Of a stretch of 64,000 nucleotides of DNA, positions 43,682-51,835 are shown in pieces; positions within the stretch are counted from its first letter, which is position 1; every line of letters begins with the position of its first letter. Source of the stretch: Streptomyces sp. Q6 (lineage in GTDB: Bacteria > Actinomycetota > Actinomycetes > Streptomycetales > Streptomycetaceae). The notes under the pieces are model-generated. The model saw only the letters and a list, made by a program, of their open reading frames with translations. It was not told the origin of the DNA and made no database searches. The stretch spans positions 1,550,001 to 1,614,000 of the forward strand of contig NZ_CP146022.1 in assembly GCF_036967205.1 (NCBI RefSeq). The letters run 5' to 3'. The position numbers and the translations under genes were made by a program.

Positions 43682-43701
43682 TTTCTGTCGAGCGACAGAA
43701 A
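43682..43701. promoter_or_regulatory. Perfect 20-bp palindromic operator, copy 1 (guanidine/urea operon)
   Basis: TTTCTGTCG-AG-CGACAGAAA is perfectly symmetric and lies 43 nt upstream of the first DUF1989 gene, in the gap divergent from the TetR gene. The left flank CCCTAA is shared with the second copy at 35463-35482. The length and symmetry fit a TetR dimer site. Confidence 0.75.
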
Positions 43702-43744
43702 CCGTCGCGCACGTCCCCCGACCGCCGAGCCGGAAGGTCCCGCC

Positions 43745-44572
43745 ATGGCGACAGCGACCACCTACGGAGCCCGCGACCACGCCCGCGCCCAAGCGGGCAC
43801 CCGCGCCGACGCCATGCCGGTGGTCCCGGCCCGCGACTGGGCCGAACCCCCGTGCGAGGCAGGTCACTTGGTGTGGGCGGAGACCGTCGCGGGCGGCAAC
43901 TACACGCACCGCGTCCTGGCCCGCGGCACCGAACTGCGCCTCACCGACCTCACCGGCTCCGCCTGCGCGCACCTGCTCCTCTTCGTCGACGGGCGCCCGT
44001 GGGAGCGGCTGAACGTGGCCGACACCGTGAAGGTGCAGTGGAACGCCCACCTCGGCGAGAACCGCCTGCTCCTGTCCGACCAGGGCCGGGTCCTCGCCTC
44101 GATCGTGGCCGACACGACGGGCGGCCGGCACGACGCGCTGTGCGGCACCTCCACCCTCGTACGGAACGTGCGACGGTACGGGGCCGGGACCGCCGAGTCG
44201 CCGTCGCCGGCCGGGCGGGAGCTGTTCAAGCTGGCCGCCGCCAAGAACGGTCTGACGCCGCGCGACCTGCCGCCCTCCCTCTCCTTCTTCCAGGGCGTGC
44301 GGATCAGCGAGGACGGAGACGTGCGGTTCCTCGGACCGGCGGGTCCGGGGGCGAGCGTGACCCTCCGCGCCGAGCAGGACGTGACGGTGCTGATCGCGAA
44401 CGCGCCGCACCCGTCCGACCCCCAAGACGCCTACGTCTGCGGCCCCTTGGAGGTGCTGGCGTGGCGGGCGGCGCCGACCGGCGCGAAGGACCCGCTCTGG
44501 GACGCCACGCCCGAGGGCCGCCGCGCCTTCCAGAACACCGCCGACTTTCTCGCCTCCAGGGGGATCCAGTGA
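43745..44572 (+). CDS. DUF1989 urea-amidolyase-associated protein, first (carboxyguanidine-deiminase-subunit-like)
   Basis: A 275-residue cytoplasmic protein of the DUF1989 family found beside urea/guanidine carboxylases. Conserved pieces are VAGGNYTHRVLARGTELRLT, CAHLLLFVDGRPWERLNVADT and ADTTGGRHDALCGTST, in which His, Asp and Cys could form a metal or active site. In Pseudomonas the paired DUF1989 proteins (CgdAB) deiminate carboxyguanidine to allophanate. The stop overlaps the next GTG (GTGA), suggesting a fixed ratio with its partner. Confidence 0.85.
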   Translation: MATATTYGARDHARAQAGTRADAMPVVPARDWAEPPCEAGHLVWAETVAGGNYTHRVLARGTELRLTDLTGSACAHLLLFVDGRPWERLNVADTVKVQWNAHLGENRLLLSDQGRVLASIVADTTGGRHDALCGTSTLVRNVRRYGAGTAESPSPAGRELFKLAAAKNGLTPRDLPPSLSFFQGVRISEDGDVRFLGPAGPGASVTLRAEQDVTVLIANAPHPSDPQDAYVCGPLEVLAWRAAPTGAKDPLWDATPEGRRAFQNTADFLASRGIQ

Positions 44573-45246
44573 CCACGTCGACCGCATCGGCCCCGCCCGC
44601 CGCACCGGCCGTCCCGGCCACGCCCGCCACGTTCACCGTCGCCGCACGCGCCGCCTGGTCGTCCGTCGTGCGGGCCGGCGAGACCCTCACCCTCACCGAT
44701 CTGCACGGCAATCAGGCCGTGGACTTCCTCGTGTACGACGCCGCGGACACGACCGTGCGCTACAGCGCGCCCGACACGATCCACGCGCAGGGCGGCATCT
44801 TCCTGACCACGGGCAGCGTGCTGCTGAGCAACGAGCACACCCCGCTGATGACGGTCGTCGCCGACGACGTGGGCCGCCACGACACGGTCGGCGGCGCCTG
44901 CTCCAAGGAGTCCAACACGCTGCGCTACGGCCACCACACCTGGTCGCAGCACGCCTGCGTCGACAACTTCCTCGCCGAGGGCGCCCGTTGGGGGCTCGAC
45001 AAGCGCGATCTCGTCTCGAACATCAACTGGTACATGAACGTCCCCGTGGAGGAGGACGGCACGCTCGGCATCGTCGACGGCCTGTCGGCGCCCGGCCTGA
45101 AGGTGACGCTGCGCGCGGAGCGCGACGTCCTCGTCCTCGTCTCCAACTGCCCGCAGATCAACAACCCGTGCAACGGCTTCGAGCCGACGCCGGTCGAGAT
45201 GACGATCACCGCCGCGCACGCCACTCACGAAGGCAGGGCCGCATGA
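44569..45246 (+). CDS. DUF1989 urea-amidolyase-associated protein, second
   Basis: A 225-residue DUF1989 paralogue of the preceding gene and its likely hetero-oligomer partner. Visible features are LHGNQAVDFLVYDAADTTVR, DDVGRHDTVGGACSKESN and VLVSNCPQINNPCNGFEPTP. His and Cys in GRHD...GGACS correspond to the GGRHDALCG site of the partner. It begins at GTG overlapping the previous stop and ends overlapping the carboxylase ATG (ATGA), so translation of all three is coupled. Confidence 0.87.
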   Translation: MTTSTASAPPAAPAVPATPATFTVAARAAWSSVVRAGETLTLTDLHGNQAVDFLVYDAADTTVRYSAPDTIHAQGGIFLTTGSVLLSNEHTPLMTVVADDVGRHDTVGGACSKESNTLRYGHHTWSQHACVDNFLAEGARWGLDKRDLVSNINWYMNVPVEEDGTLGIVDGLSAPGLKVTLRAERDVLVLVSNCPQINNPCNGFEPTPVEMTITAAHATHEGRAA

Positions 45247-48200
45247 CCTTCGACACGCTGCTCGTCGCCAACCGGGGCGAGATCGCGGCCCGGATCATCC
45301 GCAGCGCGCGCGAGGCGGGGCTGCGCACGGTCGCCGTCTTCTCCGACCCGGACCGCGGGGCGCCGCACGTCCGGCTCGCCGACGAGGCGGTCCGGCTCGG
45401 TCCCGCGCCCGCCAAGGAGTCGTATCTCGACGCGGACCTGATCCTGCGGGCGGCGAAGGACACGGGGGCCGGGGCGATCCACCCGGGCTACGGATTCCTG
45501 TCCGAGGACGCCGGGTTCGCCCGCCGCTGCGCCGACGCGGGCATCGTGTTCGTCGGCCCGACCCCGGACCAACTGGAACTGTTCGGGGCCAAGCACACCG
45601 CCCGCGCGGCGGCCGAGGCGGCCGGGGTGCCGCTCGCGCCCGGCACGGGCCTGCTGCCCGACGTGGACTCGGCGCTCGACGCGGCCGCCACGATCGGCTA
45701 CCCGGTCATGCTCAAGGCCACCGGCGGCGGGGGCGGCATCGGCATGTCGGCCTGCCGCACCCCGGACGAGCTGCGGGACGCGTGGGAGCGGGTGCAGCGC
45801 GTGGCGGCGGCGTCCTTCTCGTCGGCGGGCGTGTTCCTGGAACGGCTCGTCGAGAACGCCCGCCACGTCGAGGTGCAGGTCTTCGGCGACGGCGCGGGCC
45901 GGGTCGTCACGTTCGGCGACCGCGACTGCTCCTTGCAGCGCCGCAACCAGAAGGTGGTGGAGGAGGCCCCGGCGCCCGGCATCCCCGACCACGTACGCGC
46001 ACACCTCGCCACCGCGGCACGGGACTTGTGCGCGAGCGTCGACTACCGCTCCGCGGGGACCGTCGAGTTCGTCTACGACGCCGCTCGCGAGGAGGCGTAC
46101 TTCCTGGAGGTCAACACCCGCCTCCAGGTGGAGCATCCGGTCACCGAGGAGATCTACGGCGTCGACCTCGTCGCGTGGATGCTGCGCCTGGCCCGGGGCG
46201 AGTCGGACGTCGTCCGCGATCCGGGGGCGCCGCGCGGCCACGCCGTCGAGGCGCGGATCTACGCGGAGGACCCGAGCCGTGACCACCGGCCGAGCGCCGG
46301 TCTGCTGACGCGGGTGGAGTTCCCCGCGGGCGTGCGCGTGGACGGCTGGATCGAGACGGGGACCGAGGTCTCCACCGCGTACGACCCGATGCTGGCGAAG
46401 GTCGTCGCGTACGGCACCGACCGCGCGCACGCCCTCGCCCGCCTGGACGACGCGCTGGCCCGCGCCCGCGTCGACGGCATCGAGACGAACCTGGGGCTCG
46501 TCCGCACGGCCCTCGCCGACCCGGAGTTCACCGCGGGCACCCACTCGACGGCGACGCTGGCCCGGGTCACCGACCCGACGCCGCGCATCGAGGTGGTCGC
46601 GGGCGGCACGCTCACCACGGTGCAGGACTGGCCGGGGCGGATCGGGCACTGGCAGGTGGGGGTCCCGCCCTGCGGTCCGATGGACGACCTCTCCTTCCGG
46701 CTCGGCAACCGCGCGCTCGGCAACGACGAGGGAGCGCCGGGTCTCGAATGCACCCTCCAGGGGCCGGAGTTGAGGTTCACGCACCCGACCACGGTGTGTG
46801 TGACGGGCGCCCCGGCGCCGGTCACGGTCGACGGCAGGCCGGTGCCGCTGTGGGAGCCGGTGACCGTCCCGGCGGGCGGCGTCCTCGCCGTCGGCGCCCC
46901 GACCGGGCACGGCCTGCGCACGTACGTCCTGGTCGCGGGCGGCGGGCTCGACGTGCCGCCGTTCCTGGGCAGCGCCGCGACGTTCACGCTCGGCGGCTTC
47001 GGCGGTCACGGCGGCCGGACCCTGCGCACGGGCGACGTCCTGCACGGCGGCTCCTCGACCGAGGGGCCGGCCGTCCCGCCGGCCGAGCGCCCCGCGTTCA
47101 CCTCCTCGTGGACGGTCGGCGTGCTCGAAGGCCCGCACGCCGCACCGGAGTTCTTCACCGAGGACGACATCCACGCGTTCTACGCGGCCGACTGGAAGGT
47201 CCACTTCAACTCGGCCCGCACCGGTGTCCGCCTGGTCGGCCCCAAGCCCCGCTGGTCCCGAACCGACGGCGGCGAGGCGGGCCTGCACCCCTCCAACATC
47301 CACGACACCCCGTACTCGGTCGGCGCGGTCGACTACACCGGTGACATGCCGGTGCTGCTCGGCCCGGACGGCCCCTCGCTCGGCGGTTTCGTCTGCCCGG
47401 CGACGGTCGCCTCCGCCGAGCGCTGGAAGCTGGGCCAGCTGCGCCCCGGCGACACGGTCCGCTTCGCGCCGGTCACGGCGGACGGCGCGGCCCGCCCGGC
47501 CGTCGTCGACGGCGGTGTCCTGGCCCGCGACGGCGACATCACGTACCGGCGCAGCGGCGACGACAACCTGCTCGTCGAGTTCGGCCCGATGCAGCTCGAC
47601 CTGGCGCTGCGGATGCGGGTGCACGCGCTGATGGAGGCGGTGTCGGACGCGGCGCTCACCGGCGTACGGGATCTGACGCCCGGCATCCGCTCGCTCCAGA
47701 TCAAGGTCGACCCCGCCGTCCTGCCCCAGCCCGAACTCCTGCGCCAGGTACGGGACATAGCGTCCGAGCTCCCACCGACGGACGAGCTGACGGTGCCGTC
47801 CCGCACGGTCCACCTGCCGCTCTCCTGGGACGACCCGGCGACCCGCGAGGCCATCGCCCGCTACATGGCGGGGGTGCGCGACGACGCGCCGTGGTGCCCG
47901 TGGAACATCGAGTTCATCCGCCGCGTCAACGGTCTCACCTCGGTCGACGCCGTGTACGCCACGGTCTTCGACGCCGAGTACCTGGTCCTCGGCCTCGGCG
48001 ACGTCTACCTGGGCGCGCCGGTGGCCACCCCGCTCGACCCGCGCCACCGCCTGGTGACGACCAAGTACAACCCGGCCCGCACCTGGACCGCCGAGAACTC
48101 CGTCGGCATCGGCGGCGCGTACCTCTGCGTCTACGGGATGGAGGGCCCCGGCGGCTACCAGTTCGTGGGGCGTACGACGCAGGTCTGGTCGGGGTGGCAG

Positions 48201-48755
48201 CAGCGCGGGGCGTTCGAGCCGGGGGCGCCGTGGCTGCTGCGCTTCTTCGACCGGATCAAGTGGTACCCGGTGTCGCCCGAGGAACTGCTCGAACTCCGCG
48301 CGGACATCACGTCGGGCCGCTTCGTGCCGCGCATCGAGGAGGGCACCTTCTCGCTGCGCGACCACGAGGCGTTCCTGGCGCGCGAGGCGGACTCGATCGC
48401 GGAGTTCCGGGCCACGCAGGGCGCCGCGTTCTCGGCGGAGCGCGACGCGTGGGAGGCGGCCGGCGAGTTCGCCCGCGCCGAGGCGGCGAGCGAGCCCGCA
48501 CCACCCGCCGACGACCTCGCGATTCCGCCGGGCGGCACGGTCGTGGAGGCCGAGTTCGCCGCGAGCGTCTGGCAGGTGAACGTGGCCGAGGGCGACACCG
48601 TGGAGCCGGGAACCCTGCTCGTGTCCCTGGAGGCGATGAAGATGGAGGCCCCGGTGCGCGCGACCAGGTCGGCCCGCGTCCACCAGCTCCTCACCAAGCC
48701 GGGCGCCCAGGTGGAACCGGGCACGCCCTTGCTGATCCTGGCCCCGACCGCCTGA
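45243..48755 (+). CDS. Biotin-dependent guanidine/urea carboxylase
   Basis: ATP- and biotin-dependent carboxylase of 1170 residues. Biotin carboxylase spans about 1-445 (LLVANRGEIAARIIRSAREA, ATP loop ATGGGGGIGMS, active site EVNTRLQVEHPVTEEIYG). The AHS2/KipA domain (about 455-770, WPGRIGHWQVGVPPCGPMDD) and the AHS1/KipI domain (about 790-1005, GDDNLLVEFGPMQLDLALR) form the carboxyltransferase. The C-terminal biotinyl domain has the target Lys in SLEAMKMEAPV. Urea carboxylases share this layout, but the two upstream DUF1989 genes favour guanidine as substrate. The transferase pocket residues that decide this were not assigned. Confidence 0.93.
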   Translation: MTFDTLLVANRGEIAARIIRSAREAGLRTVAVFSDPDRGAPHVRLADEAVRLGPAPAKESYLDADLILRAAKDTGAGAIHPGYGFLSEDAGFARRCADAGIVFVGPTPDQLELFGAKHTARAAAEAAGVPLAPGTGLLPDVDSALDAAATIGYPVMLKATGGGGGIGMSACRTPDELRDAWERVQRVAAASFSSAGVFLERLVENARHVEVQVFGDGAGRVVTFGDRDCSLQRRNQKVVEEAPAPGIPDHVRAHLATAARDLCASVDYRSAGTVEFVYDAAREEAYFLEVNTRLQVEHPVTEEIYGVDLVAWMLRLARGESDVVRDPGAPRGHAVEARIYAEDPSRDHRPSAGLLTRVEFPAGVRVDGWIETGTEVSTAYDPMLAKVVAYGTDRAHALARLDDALARARVDGIETNLGLVRTALADPEFTAGTHSTATLARVTDPTPRIEVVAGGTLTTVQDWPGRIGHWQVGVPPCGPMDDLSFRLGNRALGNDEGAPGLECTLQGPELRFTHPTTVCVTGAPAPVTVDGRPVPLWEPVTVPAGGVLAVGAPTGHGLRTYVLVAGGGLDVPPFLGSAATFTLGGFGGHGGRTLRTGDVLHGGSSTEGPAVPPAERPAFTSSWTVGVLEGPHAAPEFFTEDDIHAFYAADWKVHFNSARTGVRLVGPKPRWSRTDGGEAGLHPSNIHDTPYSVGAVDYTGDMPVLLGPDGPSLGGFVCPATVASAERWKLGQLRPGDTVRFAPVTADGAARPAVVDGGVLARDGDITYRRSGDDNLLVEFGPMQLDLALRMRVHALMEAVSDAALTGVRDLTPGIRSLQIKVDPAVLPQPELLRQVRDIASELPPTDELTVPSRTVHLPLSWDDPATREAIARYMAGVRDDAPWCPWNIEFIRRVNGLTSVDAVYATVFDAEYLVLGLGDVYLGAPVATPLDPRHRLVTTKYNPARTWTAENSVGIGGAYLCVYGMEGPGGYQFVGRTTQVWSGWQQRGAFEPGAPWLLRFFDRIKWYPVSPEELLELRADITSGRFVPRIEEGTFSLRDHEAFLAREADSIAEFRATQGAAFSAERDAWEAAGEFARAEAASEPAPPADDLAIPPGGTVVEAEFAASVWQVNVAEGDTVEPGTLLVSLEAMKMEAPVRATRSARVHQLLTKPGAQVEPGTPLLILAPTA

Positions 48756-48808
48756 TGCGAGGAACCGCGCGACCCGCCACGACGAGAGCCACACCAGAGG
48801 GAGCCCCC

Positions 48809-50473
48809 ATGAACCGGGCAGTGACCAGAGTCCGCGCCGCCTACGCCCGCATCGCCGAGACGGACCGCCCCGAGATCTGGATCGACCTCCGCCCCCGGGC
48901 GGAGGTGGAGGCGGAGGCGGCGGCCGTCCCCGACTATCTCCCCCTGGCCGGAACCCTGTTGGCGGTCAAGGGCAACATCGACGTGGCGGGCCTGCCCACC
49001 ACCGCCGGATGCCCCTCGTACGCGTACCTCCCGGAGGCGGACGCCCCGGCGGTGGCCCGCCTCCGCGCGGCCGGCGCGATCGTCATCGGCACGACGAACC
49101 TCGACCAGTTCGCCACCGGCCTCGTCGGCACCCGCTCCCCGTACGGCGCGGTCAGGAACGCCCTCGACCCGGACCGCATCAGCGGCGGCTCCAGTTCGGG
49201 TTCGGCGGTCGCCGTGGCCCTGGGCATCGCCGACCTCGCCCTCGGCACGGACACGGCGGGCTCGGGCCGCGTCCCCGCCGCCCTGAACGGCATCGTCGGC
49301 CTCAAGCCCACGTACGGCGTCGTCCCGACGGACGGCGTGGTCCCGGCCTGCGCCTCGCTCGACTGCGTCTCCGTCTTCGCCCGTACGGTGGCGCAGGCCG
49401 AGCGCGCCCTGTCGTTCCTGGCGGACCCGGCGCCGGCGGCTCCCGCCCGCGTGCCGGGCCCCTGGCGCATCGCGGTCCCGCGCCCCGGGCAACTGGGCGA
49501 GCTGGCACCAGGATGGGAGGCCGCGTACGAGGATGCGACCCGCCAACTCGCCCTCTCCGGGGCAGAGTTGAAGGAGATCGACCTGACGCCGTTCACCGAG
49601 GCGGCCGCGATGCTCTATGAGGGAGCGTTCGTCGCGGAGCGCTATACGGCGGTGGGCGCCTTCCTCGACAAGGCGAACGGGGCGGACGAGACGCCGGCAC
49701 CCGGTGCGACCGGTGGCGATCTCGATCCCACGGTCGCCGGCATCATCACGCGGGCCCGCGACCTCCCGGCCCACCGGCTCTTCGCCGACCAGGCCCGCCT
49801 GTCCGCACTGCGCACCGCCGCACTCGCCCAACTGGCCGACGTGGACGCCCTGTTGCTGCCGACGACCACCGAACACCCCACCCTCGCCGACGTCGCGGCG
49901 GACCCGCTCGGGGTCAACGCCCGGCTGGGCCGCTTCACCAACTCCACGAACCTCTTCGGCCTGTGCGCCGCGGCCGTCCCCGCGGGCACGGTCCACGGCC
50001 TCCCGTTCGGCGTGATGCTGATCGGCGCCGCGCACACCGACGACCGCCTGGCCCGCATCGCGGAGACCGTCACGACGCCACCCACCCACGTCGCCGTGGT
50101 CGGCGCCCATCTGACCGGCCAGCCACTGAACGGCCAACTCCTGTCTCTGGGCGCCGAGTTCGACCGTACGACGACGACCTCACCCGCGTACCGGCTGCAC
50201 GCCCTGCCCACCGCACCGCCCAAGCCGGGCCTGGTCCACGTGGGCCCGGAGCGGGGCAGGCCGATCGAGGCGGAGGTCTGGCGCATCCCGGCCGCGGGCC
50301 TGGGGCAGCTCCTCACGGCACTCCCCCGGCCCATGACCCTGGGCCGCGTCACCCTCGCCGACGGCGCCGAGGTCCCCGGCTTCCTCTGCGCGCCCGAGGC
50401 GCTCCACGACGCCCCCGACATCACCCACCACGGCGGCTGGCGCGCCTACGTGGCGGCGCAAAGACGTGGTTGA
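48809..50473 (+). CDS. atzF: Allophanate hydrolase
   Basis: Amidase-signature hydrolase that splits allophanate to ammonia and CO2, 554 residues. The Ser-cisSer-Lys triad is present: Lys in LLAVKGNIDVAG, and Ser residues in RISGGSSSGSAVAVA and LGTDTAGSGRVPA. The C-terminal domain (about 425-554), starting at VAVVGAHLTGQPLNGQLLSL, is characteristic of AtzF/DUR1-type enzymes. AGAGGGAG precedes the ATG; another ATG at 48755 overlaps the carboxylase stop and would add 18 residues. It is the last step of the operon. Confidence 0.93.
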   Translation: MNRAVTRVRAAYARIAETDRPEIWIDLRPRAEVEAEAAAVPDYLPLAGTLLAVKGNIDVAGLPTTAGCPSYAYLPEADAPAVARLRAAGAIVIGTTNLDQFATGLVGTRSPYGAVRNALDPDRISGGSSSGSAVAVALGIADLALGTDTAGSGRVPAALNGIVGLKPTYGVVPTDGVVPACASLDCVSVFARTVAQAERALSFLADPAPAAPARVPGPWRIAVPRPGQLGELAPGWEAAYEDATRQLALSGAELKEIDLTPFTEAAAMLYEGAFVAERYTAVGAFLDKANGADETPAPGATGGDLDPTVAGIITRARDLPAHRLFADQARLSALRTAALAQLADVDALLLPTTTEHPTLADVAADPLGVNARLGRFTNSTNLFGLCAAAVPAGTVHGLPFGVMLIGAAHTDDRLARIAETVTTPPTHVAVVGAHLTGQPLNGQLLSLGAEFDRTTTTSPAYRLHALPTAPPKPGLVHVGPERGRPIEAEVWRIPAAGLGQLLTALPRPMTLGRVTLADGAEVPGFLCAPEALHDAPDITHHGGWRAYVAAQRRG

Positions 50474-50499
50474 CGTTTCACGCGTCCGCCTGGTCAACT
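50470..50499 (+). promoter_or_regulatory. Predicted promoter for the leader peptide and flavin monooxygenase
   Basis: TTGACG and TCAACT are separated by 18 nt. The expected start of transcription falls at or next to the A of the leader ATG at 50506, implying a leaderless first reading frame. The -35 box overlaps the allophanate hydrolase stop codon. Confidence 0.5.
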
Positions 50500-50505
50500 G
50501 ACGGC

Positions 50506-50583
50506 ATGCGCCCTCAGCTGCGGCTGGTCACCCGCGACCACATCGACTTCGGTCGTGTGTGGTCGGCGGCGTGTTGCGCCTGA
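50506..50583 (+). CDS. 25-residue putative leader peptide with Cys-Cys end
   Basis: Starts MRPQLRLVTRD and ends HIDFGRVWSAACCA before TGA. Short peptides with RRHVDLxRVxSAxC-like endings are a recurring type in Streptomyces in front of sulfur-assimilation genes. Tandem Cys codons near the stop would slow ribosomes when cysteine is short. Here it lies 60 nt upstream of an SsuD-like monooxygenase on the same strand, which fits sulfur-starvation control. Confidence 0.7.
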   Translation: MRPQLRLVTRDHIDFGRVWSAACCA

Positions 50584-50643
50584 CGACGATCCGACGTCCA
50601 GGCCAGCACATCCGACCCCGCACCGCAGAAGAGGCGTATCCCC

Positions 50644-51744
50644 ATGCCCGTAGAGTTCCTCGGCATTGCCGCGACCAACGAAGGCTCCGAAGTGACCGCC
50701 CGCTCGGGCCCGTCCTTCGACAAGGACTACACGCTCCGGCTCGCCCGCGCCCACGAGGAGTACGGCTGGGACCGCATCCTCTTCGCGTACGGCTCCGGCT
50801 CGCCCGACCCGTCGCCCGCCGCCGCCTACATCGCGGCCCGCACGGAGAAGATCCAGATCCTGGTCGCGCACCGGCCGAACGTCTCGTACCCGACGTTCGC
50901 GGCGAAGACGTTCGCCACGCTCGACCGCATCAGCGACGGCCGGCTCGCCGTCCACTTCATCACCGGCGGCAACGACCACGAGCAGCAGCGCGAGGGCGAC
51001 TTCCTCACGAAGGACGAGCGGTACGCCCGCACGCGCGAGGCCATCCAGATCATCAAGAAGGCGTGGACGTCGCACGAGCCGTTCGACCACGAGGGCGCGC
51101 ACTATCGCTTCCGTGACTTCGTGAGCGACACCTTCCCGGTCCAACTCCCGCACCCGCCGGTCTCGTTCGGCGGTTCGTCGCCCGCGGCGTACGCGGCGGG
51201 CGGCGCCGAGGCGGACATCTACTGCCTGTGGGGCGAGCCCCTCGCGCAGACCGCCGAGCAGATCGAGTCGGTCAGGGCGGCGGCGAAGGCGGCGGGCCGT
51301 ACGGACACCCCGCGCATCCAGGTCGCGTTCCGTCCGATCATCGCGCCCACGGAGGAGCTGGCCTGGGAGAAGGCCCACGCGACGCTGGCCCGCATCAAGG
51401 CGCGCAAGGCGGGCAGCCCGCTCTCCCGCCGCCATCCGGTCACGAACCCGCAGAACGCGGGCTCCCAGCGGCTCCTGGCGGCAGCGGCGCAGGGCGAGCG
51501 TCACGACCGCGCGCTGTGGACCCCCACGGCGGCGGAGACGGGCGGCGCGGGCAACTCCACCGCGCTGGTGGGCACACCGGAAACCGTGGCGCAGGCCCTC
51601 CTCGACTACTACGACCTGGGCGTCGACATCCTCTCGGCCCGCGGCTACGACCTGCTGGACGACGCGATCGACTTCGGCCGCCATGTGATCCCGATCGTCC
51701 GAGAAGAGGTCGCGAAGCGGGACGCGGAACGCGCGGCGGCCTAG
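50644..51744 (+). CDS. LLM-class flavin-dependent monooxygenase (alkanesulfonate monooxygenase SsuD-like)
   Basis: An FMNH2-dependent TIM-barrel monooxygenase of 366 residues, likely cleaving a sulfonate or sulfone to release sulfite. Family signatures are EFLGIAATNEGSE, HEEYGWDRILFAYGSGSPDP, LVAHRPNVSYPTFAAKTFAT and VHFITGGNDHEQQREGDFL, with VDILSARGYDLLDD near the end. No transporter or flavin reductase accompanies it. The Cys-rich leader peptide upstream supports regulation by sulfur supply. The exact substrate is uncertain. Confidence 0.88.
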   Translation: MPVEFLGIAATNEGSEVTARSGPSFDKDYTLRLARAHEEYGWDRILFAYGSGSPDPSPAAAYIAARTEKIQILVAHRPNVSYPTFAAKTFATLDRISDGRLAVHFITGGNDHEQQREGDFLTKDERYARTREAIQIIKKAWTSHEPFDHEGAHYRFRDFVSDTFPVQLPHPPVSFGGSSPAAYAAGGAEADIYCLWGEPLAQTAEQIESVRAAAKAAGRTDTPRIQVAFRPIIAPTEELAWEKAHATLARIKARKAGSPLSRRHPVTNPQNAGSQRLLAAAAQGERHDRALWTPTAAETGGAGNSTALVGTPETVAQALLDYYDLGVDILSARGYDLLDDAIDFGRHVIPIVREEVAKRDAERAAA

Positions 51745-51786
51745 CAACTCCCCCGCCCGCCCTGGCCCCGGCTTTGGCGCGGAAAA

Positions 51787-51821
51787 GCCGGGGGCGCCGT
51801 CCCATCGACGGCGCCCCCGGC
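51787..51821. terminator. Bidirectional terminator between monooxygenase and helicase
   Basis: A perfect 15-bp stem (GCCGGGGGCGCCGTC with its complement) and a 5-nt loop, between two convergent genes. It begins 43 nt after the monooxygenase stop and ends 14 nt before the helicase stop. Confidence 0.88.
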
Positions 51822-51835
51822 GAAAGCCCGCGCAC

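Noticed and set aside
43581-43745. Guanidine (ykkC-type) riboswitch before the DUF1989 operon
   Set aside because: The gap is short and none of the conserved guanidine-riboswitch blocks that I know are visible. A covariance-model search would settle it.
45225-48794. Minus-strand open frame of almost 1190 codons opposite the carboxylase
   Set aside because: It mirrors the carboxylase codon by codon with no domain signature; a by-product of GC-rich codon usage.
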